64,000 bases of DNA. It comes from Pontibacillus salipaludis (GTDB taxonomy: Bacteria; Bacillota; Bacilli; Bacillales; BH030062). Numbering within the stretch: the first letter of the stretch is position 1; every line of letters begins with the position of its first letter. Location of the stretch: assembly GCF_014642405.1 (NCBI RefSeq), contig NZ_BMIN01000001.1, positions 124,001-188,000 on the forward strand. The letters run 5' to 3'. The position numbers were made by a program, and so were the translations under genes. Positions 1-8,502 of this stretch are shown here, in pieces. The notes under the pieces were generated by a model. That model was given only the letters and a program-made list of their open reading frames with translations, was not told the DNA's origin and did not search any database.

Positions 1-2
1 TG

Positions 3-464
3 CCTTTTAAATTACCTAAAGAATCAAGAAGTTTTTTTAAACCAATTGATGATAGTTCGAAAAATAAATTTGAAACGTTATTTGATAAATATTACATGTG
101 CTTAATGATGGGATTGAGTCGTGAAAAATTGGGTATGAAAGAAGAAGTTGAACCCCAAGAATTTGTGGATTATTATCCTGAATTATATGTAGATAAGAAA
201 GAATTAATAATGGGGTTATTAATTAATGCAGAGGCAAAAAGACAAGGGATATCTAATAAAGATAGCTTGGAAAAATTAATGCTAGAATTGATTGATGACA
301 AAACAGTAACAAAGCTAAGTAGTAAAGGTGTTGATAAGTTGAATTTATACGCGGCAGGCGGCATGAATATCATCTCAGATCAATTAGATAAGACAGATAA
401 GCTCGAAGAATTTCTTGTCCATTATTATAGACTTATCAATAATGATGAGAATGAAGCGGTATAG
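3..464 (+). CDS. Unidentified protein, 5' end outside window (element cargo)
   Basis: The frame is open from base 3, so this is the C-terminal 153 residues of a longer protein. An internal ATG at 96 is not a convincing start because coding sequence continues upstream. It is helical, rich in Lys, Glu and Leu, with no signal peptide, membrane segment or catalytic motif that I recognise. Base composition is more AT-rich than the core genes to the right. A hairpin (467-495) follows directly. It lies just left of the displaced glnA end at 683-736, so it is probably cargo of an integrated element. Function unknown; defence or regulatory cargo is possible but unsupported. Confidence 0.6.
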   Translation, partial: PFKLPKESRSFFKPIDDSSKNKFETLFDKYYMCLMMGLSREKLGMKEEVEPQEFVDYYPELYVDKKELIMGLLINAEAKRQGISNKDSLEKLMLELIDDKTVTKLSSKGVDKLNLYAAGGMNIISDQLDKTDKLEEFLVHYYRLINNDENEAV

Positions 465-466
465 AA

Positions 467-495
467 AAAAGCCTTTCCATAATGGAAAGGCTTTT
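467..495 (+). terminator. Hairpin terminator of the element gene
   Basis: GCCTTTCC and GGAAAGGC pair across a five-base loop, flanked by an A-run upstream and TTTT downstream. It lies directly after the stop codon at 464. Confidence 0.65.
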
Positions 496-546
496 ACTCT
501 AACCAGATAATATATCTAAGTGTTGTATCAAGATACGTTGATGAAC

Positions 547-579
547 ATGACCAAAATTATGACCAAAAAATGACCAAAA
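547..579. repeat. Three direct copies of ATGACCAAAA
   Basis: Copies lie at 547-556, 559-568 and 570-579, about one helical turn apart. They sit 100-190 bases from the inferred recombination site in the glnA 3' end. Short direct repeats in this position resemble arm-type integrase binding sites of tyrosine-recombinase elements (family knowledge). The binding role is inferred. Confidence 0.45.
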
Positions 580-679
580 ACAAGTAATTCTATTTGATTA
601 CTTTCGATTTCTCTAAATACATAAGGCTTGTTTTTAAGCATCTTTGATTGCTTTTAATCCATGTCTCTTCCTAAAATAT

Positions 680-736
680 ATGTTCCGTACACAGGTTCAC
701 CCATGGGAGCGCGAACAGTATTTATCAACTTGCTAA
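680..736 (+). other. Inferred attachment site (attR) within the glnA 3' end
   Basis: Glutamine synthetase coding sequence begins abruptly near 680, while everything to the left is unrelated in frame. That is the expected product of site-specific integration into the 3' end of glnA, where the element carries a copy of the gene end that restores the intact gene on its far side. The exact core boundaries cannot be set without the left junction. Confidence 0.55.
683..736 (+). pseudogene. glnA: Displaced 3' end of glnA (glutamine synthetase)
   Basis: The frame 683-736 encodes FRTQVHPWEREQYLSTC followed by a stop. This is the characteristic C-terminus of Bacillus-type glutamine synthetase, which ends in VHPWEREQY plus a few residues. 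Upstream in this frame the similarity stops within a few codons and a TGA lies at 644. In B. subtilis glnA sits just upstream of the lexA region, so the location fits. A strong terminator (746-775) follows at the normal distance. The intact gene should lie left of this window. Confidence 0.8.
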
Positions 737-745
737 GATTGAAGA

Positions 746-775
746 CCCTCGATACCATTGGTGTTGAGGGTTTTT
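746..775 (+). terminator. glnA terminator
   Basis: An 11-bp stem (746-756 with 760-770, including G-T pairs) closes a three-base loop and is followed by five T. It directly follows the glnA fragment stop. Confidence 0.75.
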
Positions 776-867
776 CGTGTATATTATATGAATGGGTGAT
801 CGTACTCAGGAAGGCGTTTACTAGAGGTTGTATATTAATATTTTACAAACTAAATATGTTTTATCAT

Positions 868-901
868 AAAAAAGCATCGAATTATACATTCGATGCTTTT
901 T
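868..901. terminator. lexA terminator (probably bidirectional)
   Basis: AAAAAGCATCGAAT and its complement flank a short loop, with T-runs on both sides. It lies about 50 bases past the lexA stop on the minus strand. Confidence 0.7.
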
Positions 902-949
902 GTAATTATGATTTTAAAATGAGGTTGGAGAGACAGTCTCACTTAATAA

Positions 950-1579
950 TTAGTGGATATGGCGATATAATCCTACTACTTTACCAAGTATACTTACATT
1001 TTGCACAATGATTGGGTCCATCGTTGCATTCTCAGGCTGCAGTCGAATATGAGTGGACTCTTTGAAGAAGCGCTTAACAGTTGCCTCGTCATCTTCTGTC
1101 ATAGCTACTACAATATCTCCGTTTTGAGCGGTTTGCTGGCGACGAACAATAACCATATCTCCGTCTAAGATCCCCGCCTCAATCATACTTTCACCTTGAA
1201 CAACTAGAACAAATATATCGTCATCTTGAGCTGCAAGTGTATCTGGTAGGGGTACATACTCCTCAATATTCTCAATAGCAGTAATAGGCATACCTGCTGT
1301 TACTTTACCAATTACAGGAGCATAAGTTGCTTCTCCCTTAGGAATCGTTGTAATGGAGTCTTCCTCCAATTCTAGCACTTCAATTGCTCTAGGTTTAGTA
1401 GGGTCTCTACGAATATATCCTTTTTTCTCTAACCTGGACAAATGCCCGTGTACAGTTGAGCTAGAGGCTAGCCCTACAGCTTCTCCTATCTCTCTTACAG
1501 AAGGTGGATACCCTTTTTCTAGTACACGGTTTTTTATGAAATCTAAAATTGCTTCCTGCCTTTTTGATAGTTTCGTCAT
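950..1579 (-). CDS. lexA: LexA repressor
   Basis: SOS transcriptional repressor of 209 residues. Residues 1-65 form the winged helix-turn-helix domain that recognises CGAAC-N4-GTTCG boxes. The C-terminal serine peptidase domain carries the Ala95-Gly96 autocleavage bond (VTAGMP), nucleophile Ser131 (GESM) and general base Lys169 (TVKRF). When RecA filaments form on damaged DNA, LexA cleaves itself and its regulon is released. It is divergent from the SOS operon starting at 1741. The intergenic region holds three LexA boxes, so autoregulation is expected. Length and layout are normal for the family. Confidence 0.97.
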   Translation of the reverse strand: MTKLSKRQEAILDFIKNRVLEKGYPPSVREIGEAVGLASSSTVHGHLSRLEKKGYIRRDPTKPRAIEVLELEEDSITTIPKGEATYAPVIGKVTAGMPITAIENIEEYVPLPDTLAAQDDDIFVLVVQGESMIEAGILDGDMVIVRRQQTAQNGDIVVAMTEDDEATVKRFFKESTHIRLQPENATMDPIIVQNVSILGKVVGLYRHIH

Positions 1580-1641
1580 ATTTTCTACACCTCGTACATA
1601 TCATTTATTACCGTCATTATACCATGGTAGGAAAGGTTATA

Positions 1642-1655
1642 CAAACATTCGTTCG
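1642..1655. promoter_or_regulatory. LexA (SOS) box 1, lexA-proximal
   Basis: CAAACATTCGTTCG; its reverse complement matches CGAAC-N4-GTTYG. It is placed to control lexA. Confidence 0.8.
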
Positions 1656-1664
1656 CAAAAAGTA

Positions 1665-1692
1665 TTGACAAGAACGGATGTTCGTATATAAT
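1665..1692 (+). promoter_or_regulatory. SigA promoter of the SOS operon
   Basis: A consensus -35 TTGACA (1665-1670) and -10 TATAAT (1687-1692) are separated by 16 bases. LexA box 2 fills the spacer, so bound LexA would block polymerase. Confidence 0.85.
1671..1684. promoter_or_regulatory. LexA (SOS) box 2 in the promoter spacer
   Basis: AGAACGGATGTTCG, one mismatch from the palindromic consensus, lies between the -35 and -10 elements. Confidence 0.85.
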
Positions 1693-1704
1693 ATGAACTA
1701 GACA

Positions 1705-1718
1705 CGAACAAAAGTTCT
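1705..1718. promoter_or_regulatory. LexA (SOS) box 3 downstream of the promoter
   Basis: CGAACAAAAGTTCT, one mismatch from consensus. It overlaps the expected transcription start of the operon at 1741. Confidence 0.82.
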
Positions 1719-1740
1719 TATTTTTCTGGAGGCGATTAAT

Positions 1741-1833
1741 ATGTTTCAAAATCTATCAAAACTAGACGTAGTGTATTTCTTGTTATTTGCAGGCAGTTTA
1801 GCCTTTATGTATATTGGGTTGCTTTCAAGTTAA
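1741..1833 (+). CDS. SOS-controlled 30-residue membrane peptide in the yneA position
   Basis: ATG at 1741 follows a good ribosome site (TGGAGG, 1727-1732) and is the first gene behind the LexA-controlled promoter. The 30-residue product starts MFQNLSKLDV and then has one hydrophobic stretch (about residues 11-27), so it should be a single-pass membrane peptide. In B. subtilis this slot holds yneA, a roughly 100-residue SOS cell-division inhibitor with a membrane segment and a LysM domain. No LysM remnant follows before yneB. It may be a minimal YneA analogue or a different SOS membrane peptide. The gene call rests on start, ribosome site and promoter; function is inferred. Confidence 0.72.
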   Translation: MFQNLSKLDVVYFLLFAGSLAFMYIGLLSS

Positions 1834-2535
<702 letters not shown>

Positions 2536-2627
2536 ACACGTTACGATATAGGGAGTAGAAAGGCAGGCATCCTACTTTGGACTCTTGCCTTTTTTACTTG
2601 GAGTTTAACAAGTAAAGGAGCATGTAA

Positions 2628-2861
2628 ATGATTTCTCAAGATAAATTAAACCGAATTAACGAACTATCTCATAAATCTAAACAACAAGGTCTAACTATGA
2701 CTGAACAAAATGAACAGAAAAAACTACGCCAGGAATATCTGAAAAACTTTCGTAACTCTTTCAAGAGCCAGCTAAAAGGCATGAAAGTTGTAGATCCTGA
2801 AGGTAATGACGTAACACCAGAGAAATTAAAAGAAGAACAAGAACGAAATAAAAAGCATTAA
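2628..2861 (+). CDS. ynzC: DUF896 family protein YnzC
   Basis: 77 residues, helical and highly charged, beginning MISQDKLNRINELSHKSKQQ, typical of the DUF896/YnzC family (short two-helix N-terminus, disordered basic tail). It is the last gene of the SOS operon in B. subtilis and closes the cluster here too, ending at a terminator. Biochemical role unknown; the operon position suggests LexA control. Confidence 0.92.
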   Translation: MISQDKLNRINELSHKSKQQGLTMTEQNEQKKLRQEYLKNFRNSFKSQLKGMKVVDPEGNDVTPEKLKEEQERNKKH

Positions 2862-2865
2862 TCGA

Positions 2866-2896
2866 AACACACGAATATCATTCGTGTGTTTTTTTT
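2866..2896 (+). terminator. ynzC terminator
   Basis: AACACACGAA and TTCGTGTGTT pair across a five-base loop, followed by a T-run. Confidence 0.8.
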
Positions 2897-3307
2897 GTTT
2901 TCCTTTGTAAAAGTTTATGATGTTGTTAAAAGGATAGGGCAGGTTTTGGAAGGTTCGAAGCTGTGAGAATGTTTTTTAGTTAGTTTTAGCTCAGTGTAAG
3001 GTGGGGCCTAGAAAGCGAGTTGTCCCTTTGCAAGCCCAAGCAATCATAAACGCAGGAGGCTACTTTCAGGTGAAACATCTTAACTTTGATTTGTACTCTT
3101 TTATACAATGTAAGAAAAAACGGTGAGGTAATTCTAAACTCATAAAACCGTTCCATGCATAAGAAAGGCCTTATAGTCACAATTTAAACTAGTCAAGAAA
3201 AAGAATTTTCGACTCTTTTCCTTGGAATGCTTGTCACTTAAACGATTTCATTATAGTATTTAGACTGTACATAGTTCGCGTAATGCGAAATTGAAAGGAG
3301 CTATTAC
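2897..3307. other. Intergenic stretch upstream of tkt, no gene recognised
   Basis: About 410 bases. I see no plausible coding frame. A GC-richer patch at 2996-3070 stands out from the AT-rich surroundings. A short inverted repeat TTCGC-N5-GCGAA (3275-3289) lies just upstream of the tkt ribosome site (GAAAGGAG). A weak promoter-like TTGTCA precedes TATAGT in 3232-3260. No known RNA family is recognisable. Confidence 0.4.
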
Positions 3308-5302
3308 ATGACACATCAAACAGAACAACAATCTATTAATACGATCCGCACACTTTCTATTGATGCGGTAGAAAAAGCAAATTCAGGTCACCCAGGTATG
3401 CCAATGGGCGCTGCTCCAATGGCTTATACGCTTTGGACTGAATTCATGCAGCATAATCCTAAAAACTCTAGCTGGTTCAATCGTGACCGCTTTGTATTAT
3501 CAGCAGGTCATGGTTCTATGCTTCTATATAGCTTACTTCATCTATCTGGCTATAACGTAACAATTGATGACCTTAAAAACTTCCGTCAATGGGGTTCAAA
3601 AACACCAGGACACCCAGAGTATGGGCATACAGACGGTGTTGAAGCAACTACAGGACCACTAGGCCAAGGTGTAGCGATGGCTGTAGGAATGGCTATGGCT
3701 GAGTCTCACTTAAGTGCGAAATATAATAAAGATAACTTTAACGTAGTTGATCACTATACGTATTCTATTTGTGGTGATGGCGATTTAATGGAAGGGGTTT
3801 CTCAGGAAGCCGCTTCATTAGCAGGCCACTTAGGACTAGGGAAACTTGTTGTGCTTTATGACTCCAACGATATCTCATTAGATGGGGACTTACACCGTTC
3901 ATTCTCAGAGTCTGTAGAAGATCGCTTCAAAGCTTATGGCTGGCAAGTGATTCGCGTAGAAGATGGAAATGACACTCCGGCACTTCGCCAATCTATTGAG
4001 GAAGCAAGAGCTAATACAGATCAACCGACTCTTATTGAAGTGAAGACTGTAATTGGGTATGGTTCACCGAATAAATCGGGCAAATCTGCTTCTCACGGTG
4101 CTCCACTAGGAGAAGAAGAAGCGAATCTGACGAAGGAACATTATAAGTGGGGTCATGAACCATTTGACGTTCCGCAAGATGTGTACCAGGACTTTGAAAC
4201 AAAGGTTCAAACTCGTGGTGCAGACGCAGAATCAAAATGGAATGACTTAGTAAAACAGTATAAGGAAGCGTATCCTGAACTAGCAGAAGAATTTACTCGT
4301 GCTATTAACGGAGAACTCCCTTCTGATTGGGATAAAGAGCTTCCTCAATACACACCAGGTGAGGACAAACTTGCTACTAGAGCAGCTTCTGGTGAAATGA
4401 TCAATGCATTATCTAAACAAATTCCAAACTTCTTCGGTGGTAGTGCGGATCTTGCAGGGTCTAATAAGACAAGCGTAAACGGAGAAGAGGATTTCTCTCG
4501 TAACAATTATGCGGGTCGTAATATTTGGTTTGGTGTACGTGAATTTGCGATGGCTTCAGCCATGAATGGTATGGCTCTTCACGGTGGGTTAAAAGTGTAT
4601 GGCGGTACATTCTTTGTCTTTAGTGACTATTTACGTCCAGCTGTCCGTCTATCTGCATTAATGGGTGTTCCTGTAACATATGTATTCACCCATGACTCGA
4701 TTGCTGTTGGAGAAGATGGTCCTACACACGAACCAATTGAACAATTGCCATCATTACGTGCAATGCCAGGCTTATCTGTTGTTCGTCCGGCTGATGGTGT
4801 AGAAACAGAAGCAGCATGGCGTCTTGCTTTAGAATCCACATCAACACCTTCTGCTCTTGTGTTAACTCGTCAAGGATTACCGACGCTTGAAGGCTCAAGT
4901 TATGAAGGCGTTAAGAAGGGTGCTTATGTAGTGAGCCCAGCAAATAAAGAAGAACCGGATTGCTTGTTACTAGCAACTGGCTCTGAAGTTCAGCTAGCGG
5001 TACGTGCTCAAGAGAGTCTTCGTGAAAAAGGCGTTGAAGTAAGTGTAGTCAGCATGCCTTCATGGGATCGCTTTAACGCTCAGGATAAAGCGTATAAAGA
5101 AGAAGTGTTACCAAGTAATGTGAAAGCGCGCCTCGCTATTGAGATGGCTTCTCCATTAGGTTGGGAGCGTTACGTAGGTCTAGAAGGAGATGTGCTGGGA
5201 ATTGAAACATTCGGTGCATCAGCTCCTGGAGACCAAGTCATGGAGGAATACGGATTTACAGTTGAAAATGTAGTAAACCGTGTTGAGAACCTTCTAAAAT
5301 AA
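3308..5302 (+). CDS. tkt: Transketolase
   Basis: 664 residues, full length for bacterial transketolase. It transfers two-carbon ketol units between sugar phosphates in the pentose phosphate pathway using thiamine diphosphate. Visible features are the N-terminal [13 protein letters not shown] segment, the ThDP/metal motif GDGDLMEG (about 155-162) with the following NDISLDG loop, a central pyrimidine-binding domain with the [18 protein letters not shown] signature, and the C-terminal transketolase domain. Start ATG follows GAAAGGAG. Monocistronic, with its own terminator. Confidence 0.97.
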   Translation: MTHQTEQQSINTIRTLSIDAVEKANSGHPGMPMGAAPMAYTLWTEFMQHNPKNSSWFNRDRFVLSAGHGSMLLYSLLHLSGYNVTIDDLKNFRQWGSKTPGHPEYGHTDGVEATTGPLGQGVAMAVGMAMAESHLSAKYNKDNFNVVDHYTYSICGDGDLMEGVSQEAASLAGHLGLGKLVVLYDSNDISLDGDLHRSFSESVEDRFKAYGWQVIRVEDGNDTPALRQSIEEARANTDQPTLIEVKTVIGYGSPNKSGKSASHGAPLGEEEANLTKEHYKWGHEPFDVPQDVYQDFETKVQTRGADAESKWNDLVKQYKEAYPELAEEFTRAINGELPSDWDKELPQYTPGEDKLATRAASGEMINALSKQIPNFFGGSADLAGSNKTSVNGEEDFSRNNYAGRNIWFGVREFAMASAMNGMALHGGLKVYGGTFFVFSDYLRPAVRLSALMGVPVTYVFTHDSIAVGEDGPTHEPIEQLPSLRAMPGLSVVRPADGVETEAAWRLALESTSTPSALVLTRQGLPTLEGSSYEGVKKGAYVVSPANKEEPDCLLLATGSEVQLAVRAQESLREKGVEVSVVSMPSWDRFNAQDKAYKEEVLPSNVKARLAIEMASPLGWERYVGLEGDVLGIETFGASAPGDQVMEEYGFTVENVVNRVENLLK

Positions 5303-5312
5303 AGCAATTTTT

Positions 5313-5346
5313 AGCCTGTAAAAGTGATCTTTTACAGGCTTTTTAT
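5313..5346 (+). terminator. tkt terminator
   Basis: AGCCTGTAAAAG and CTTTTACAGGCT form a strong stem, followed by TTTTATTTT. Confidence 0.82.
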
Positions 5347-5550
5347 TTTGTATCTATAATGGTTGAATGTCGGATTTAGGTGTTTGTTTATAAGATGAAT
5401 ATAAAAATGTTTTCATTTTTTATGGAGGTTAAGAAGAAGCGGGAATGGTTCAATTTCTTCGAATGAATGCTATCAAATGAGGAATCTAAAGGGGTTCTAA
5501 GATAAGTACCACCTCTATGAATAGATACGAGAGGTAAAATAGCTATTAAA

Positions 5551-5582
5551 TTCGACAAAACTTTCGCTGCATCTGTGACGAA
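5551..5582 (+). promoter_or_regulatory. Two Spo0A boxes upstream of sirA
   Basis: TTCGACAAA (5551-5559) is the reverse complement of TTTGTCGAA, and TGACGAA (5576-5582) fits TGNCGAA. They lie 59-90 bases before sirA. In B. subtilis sirA is activated by phosphorylated Spo0A, so the placement makes sense. The remaining 5347-5640 holds no gene that I can see. Confidence 0.6.
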
Positions 5583-5640
5583 ATTAGACACATAATTTCT
5601 TCCAAATCGGGTAGAATGTCTCTAACAAGGGGGACATGCT

Positions 5641-6078
5641 ATGCGTGAATATGCTTTATTTTGGATTAAGGACGAATTTTCAAGCCACTATTTTCATAAG
5701 ACCAATATTCTATTTGACTTTTTGAAAGAATGGAAATACCATCCTGATCATACGTTGTCTACTACACAATTTCAGTATGTCACAAAGCCAATTCCGCTAG
5801 ATATGTTAGTCCATTACGTCACAGAAAAAAATCGTAAACCTGTAGAAATGACCTATTATCAGAATAAAATGTCGTTTGTAATTCAGTGTAAAGGTCAAAA
5901 TATTCGTTTAACCCAAATGAGTGATCGAGAAGTACGGATTACCGCTGAAAGCCTTCATCAAGCGGAAACAATGATCTTTGAAACACTTCGCACATTCAAC
6001 CATTCTTTTTTTATAATGGATGAAGATATGCGACAGTACGGGTGGATTGCTCCTATTAAAAAGGAAGCGATTCTCTAG
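5641..6078 (+). CDS. sirA: Sporulation inhibitor of replication SirA
   Basis: 145 residues matching the SirA (YneE) pattern: an N-terminal YALFWIKDEFSSHYFHK segment, a central QYVTKPIP motif and a C-terminal MDEDMRQYGWIAPIKKE segment. SirA binds domain I of DnaA and blocks new replication rounds when cells commit to sporulation. Order tkt-sirA-yneF matches B. subtilis. ATG at 5641 follows AAGGGGGACATGCT. Confidence 0.92.
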   Translation: MREYALFWIKDEFSSHYFHKTNILFDFLKEWKYHPDHTLSTTQFQYVTKPIPLDMLVHYVTEKNRKPVEMTYYQNKMSFVIQCKGQNIRLTQMSDREVRITAESLHQAETMIFETLRTFNHSFFIMDEDMRQYGWIAPIKKEAIL

Positions 6079-6149
6079 CCTACTATTGTATTATCCTCCT
6101 CAATTTACTATAATATTTGAGAGACAACATGAAGGAGGAAATTTGTACG

Positions 6150-6377
6150 ATGTCCTTAGGTATTGTTTGGGTAATTGTAATTGCCGTTGTAACGCTACTT
6201 GCTGGCGTAGCACTTGGTTTCTTTATCGCCAGAAAGTACATGATGAACTATTTAAAGAAAAACCCACCGATTAATGAACAAATGTTACGTACATTGATGA
6301 TGCAGATGGGCCAGAAGCCATCGCAGAAGAAAATTAATCAAATGATGCGTGCTATGAATAACCAACAACAAAAATAA
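6150..6377 (+). CDS. yneF: UPF0154 membrane protein YneF
   Basis: 75 residues from ATG 6150, which follows GAAGGAGGA; earlier in-frame starts would contain the ribosome site. One N-terminal membrane segment, then the conserved [19 protein letters not shown] and [17 protein letters not shown] blocks of the YneF/UPF0154 family found across Firmicutes. The tail should face the cytoplasm. Molecular function unknown. It ends at a terminator shared with the converging gene at 6437. Confidence 0.93.
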   Translation: MSLGIVWVIVIAVVTLLAGVALGFFIARKYMMNYLKKNPPINEQMLRTLMMQMGQKPSQKKINQMMRAMNNQQQK

Positions 6378-6396
6378 ACTTCAAAACGCACAAAAA

Positions 6397-6426
6397 ATCC
6401 TTCTCTTACATGTAAGAGAAGGATTT
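6397..6426. terminator. Bidirectional terminator between yneF and the 6437 gene
   Basis: AATCCTTCTCTTAC and GTAAGAGAAGGATT form a nearly continuous palindrome with A/T runs on both sides. Confidence 0.8.
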
Positions 6427-6436
6427 TAATTATGGA

Positions 6437-6664
6437 TTAATGATTGTGTAACTTTGAATCTCTTTCATTGTAATGAGAAGTGATCCAATTCTTTAACTGA
6501 GTCAGTATAGCAAATGACCACACGAAATTAATAGTAAGAACACCCGCTAACAAGGACAGGTCATGGTAAACGATATAATCATAAGGTTTTACAGCTACAA
6601 TGATGGTAGACTGAACAATTAGAAGAATAATACTTGCAATCAGGGAAGCCGTGATTCGCACCAT
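6437..6664 (-). CDS. Small two-segment membrane protein, unknown function
   Basis: 75 residues. ATG at 6664 has a strong ribosome site (GAGGAGG) seven to eight bases upstream. Two hydrophobic helices (about 5-27 and 36-58) are joined by a short tyrosine-rich loop, and a charged His-rich tail follows. It occupies roughly the ynzD position of B. subtilis but is not ynzD-like. I do not recognise the family. It converges with yneF and is divergent from ccdA. Confidence 0.7.
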   Translation of the reverse strand: MVRITASLIASIILLIVQSTIIVAVKPYDYIVYHDLSLLAGVLTINFVWSFAILTQLKNWITSHYNERDSKLHNH

Positions 6665-6866
6665 ACAGTCGTCCTCCTCTTTTTAAAAGGGTTCCTTTTA
6701 GTAAGTTTAATATACAATATATTCACAATTTGTTCAATTTTTAATCACATTTTTGTCAATTATTAAAAACAGATGAATCGTAGAGTTTCAAAACGTTATT
6801 GTTTACAATGATTAGGGAGAGTTTTCTACTCCTGCGTTAATTTTAAAATAAAGGAGCTTTACTACT

Positions 6867-7568
6867 ATGGATCTTAATTTGTTTTTAACTTTTGGAGCAG
6901 GGTTTTTGTCGTTTATTTCTCCTTGTGTATTACCCTTATATCCAGCTTTCCTCTCTTATATTACAGGAATGAGTGTAAATGAACTGAAATCAGAGAATGC
7001 TATGCTTAACCGAAGAAGTGTTCTACATACAGTCTTGTTTTTACTTGGTTTTTCAAGTATTTTTATCCTTTTAGGCTACTCAACCTCTTTTATTGGCGAA
7101 TTCTTTTATCAGTATCAGGACTTGATTAGACAATTAGGCGCAATTTTAATTATCTTCTTTGGTTTTGTCATTATCGGAGTATTCAATTTTGAATTTCTCA
7201 TGAAAGACCGTAAAATTACATTTAAGAACCGTCCAGGAGGGTATGCTGGTTCTTTCCTTATTGGCATGGCTTTCTCTATGGGATGGACACCATGTACTGG
7301 TCCTATTTTGGCAGCGGTTTTAACACTTGCAGCTCAAAATCCTGAAAGTGGAATGATCTATTTAATTACATATTCCCTAGGTTTTTCTGTACCTTTCTTG
7401 ATTTTGTCTTTCTTTATTGGTCGAATCAACTGGATCAAACGTCATAGTGCTCGAATAGTCAAAGTTGGTGGGTATATCATGATTTTTATGGGTATCTTTT
7501 TATTCTTTGATTTAATGACTAAGCTAACGTCATACCTAGCTGGTTTATTTGGTTTTAGTGGTTTCTAA
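6867..7568 (+). CDS. ccdA: Cytochrome c biogenesis thiol transporter CcdA
   Basis: 233 residues with six predicted membrane helices, usual for CcdA. The redox cysteines sit in [13 protein letters not shown] (first helix) and GWTPCTGPI (fourth helix). CcdA carries reducing equivalents across the membrane to ResA-like thioredoxins for cytochrome c maturation and spore cortex formation. Start ATG follows AAAGGAG. It leads the group ccdA, mrpB-like, yneI, ccdC. A likely acceptor is the thioredoxin-like protein at 16050. Confidence 0.96.
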   Translation: MDLNLFLTFGAGFLSFISPCVLPLYPAFLSYITGMSVNELKSENAMLNRRSVLHTVLFLLGFSSIFILLGYSTSFIGEFFYQYQDLIRQLGAILIIFFGFVIIGVFNFEFLMKDRKITFKNRPGGYAGSFLIGMAFSMGWTPCTGPILAAVLTLAAQNPESGMIYLITYSLGFSVPFLILSFFIGRINWIKRHSARIVKVGGYIMIFMGIFLFFDLMTKLTSYLAGLFGFSGF

Positions 7569-7634
7569 TCGATGATGGCATTCAAGGCACATTTATATTA
7601 TTATAGAACTATGTTTGGAAAAGGAGAAATCTAA

Positions 7635-8060
7635 ATGCGGACAAATGATCTAATACTACGAACAACAACAATACTTATTGCTTTTATTTTGTTAGCATTT
7701 TCAATTTACCTATTTTTAGCAGGACATAATGCTCCTGGTGGAGGGTTCATTGGAGGGCTGATGACGTCAGCAGCATTCGTTTTAATGTATATGACGTATG
7801 GCTATGACCAAGTTAAAAAGATTATACCTGTCAACTTTCGTTATATTATTCCGGTAGGACTATTGATTGCAGTTTTAACGGGTGCTGGGTCCTTTTTATT
7901 CGGTGAGCCTTTCTTAAGTCAAACATTCGCTCATTTACACCATGTACCAATCTTCGGTGAGATGGAGCTTGCTACAGCAATGTTATTTGATCTAGGTGTT
8001 TACCTAACGGTCGTAGGCATTACCTTAACAATTATACTATCTATTGCTAACGATCAATAA
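7635..8060 (+). CDS. Orphan MrpB/MnhB-type antiporter subunit
   Basis: 141 residues with four membrane helices. The motif SIYLFLAGHNAPGGGFIGGL (about 23-42) and the overall plan are those of subunit B of the multisubunit Na+/H+ antiporter (MrpB/MnhB). Normally it works only within a six- or seven-gene mrp operon. Here it stands alone between ccdA and yneI, a place where B. subtilis has no such gene. ATG follows AAAAGGAG. It may supplement a full Mrp complex encoded elsewhere or have a separate role; this cannot be settled here. Confidence 0.88.
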   Translation: MRTNDLILRTTTILIAFILLAFSIYLFLAGHNAPGGGFIGGLMTSAAFVLMYMTYGYDQVKKIIPVNFRYIIPVGLLIAVLTGAGSFLFGEPFLSQTFAHLHHVPIFGEMELATAMLFDLGVYLTVVGITLTIILSIANDQ

Positions 8061-8090
8061 GGGGTTTATCGTGCAAGGGGGGAGACATCT

Positions 8091-8447
8091 TTGGCTACCA
8101 TATTAGTTGTCGATGATGCTAAATTTATGAGGATGACTTTAGGAACAATATTAGAAAAAGGGGATCACAAGGTGGTTGGTGAAGCTGAAGATGGACAAGA
8201 AGCCATTGAAATGTTTCATAAACTTAAACCTGATTTAGTAACTATGGACATTACGATGCCAGAGGTAAACGGACTTGAAGCAGTCGAATCGATCTTATCA
8301 TCTCATCCATCTGCTAAAATCATTATGTGCTCTGCTATGGGTCAGCAAAAGATGGTGGTGGAGGCAATTGAAAGAGGGGCAAAAGATTTTATCGTAAAGC
8401 CTTTTGATGAAACAAGAGTCCTTGACGCTATTAAACGAGTTTTATGA
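8091..8447 (+). CDS. yneI: Stand-alone response regulator receiver protein YneI (CcdB)
   Basis: 118 residues, TTG start at 8091 after GGGGGGAGA. A single receiver domain: acidic pair in VVDDAKFMR, phospho-acceptor Asp in DLVTMDITMP, Thr/Ser position in MCSAMG and Lys in FIVKPF. No output domain follows. In B. subtilis it lies between ccdA and ccdC and is CheY-like; it is dispensable for cytochrome c synthesis there. Partner kinase unknown. Confidence 0.93.
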   Translation: MATILVVDDAKFMRMTLGTILEKGDHKVVGEAEDGQEAIEMFHKLKPDLVTMDITMPEVNGLEAVESILSSHPSAKIIMCSAMGQQKMVVEAIERGAKDFIVKPFDETRVLDAIKRVL

Positions 8448-8502
8448 AAGAGCGTGAGTTTCAAGATACATATGATTAAGACATTCGAAGAGGGTTGATT
8501 TC

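Noticed and set aside
547-579. Three short repeats as a CRISPR remnant
   Set aside because: Ten-base repeats with one- or two-base gaps; no spacers and no cas genes.
661-1011. 116-codon plus-strand frame covering the glnA end, two terminators and the lexA end
   Set aside because: No ribosome site, runs through two hairpin terminators and antisense to lexA; the real coding in 683-736 is another frame (glnA).
1353-1691. 112-codon plus-strand frame opposite lexA
   Set aside because: Antisense to lexA and extends through the LexA boxes and promoter; no ribosome site.
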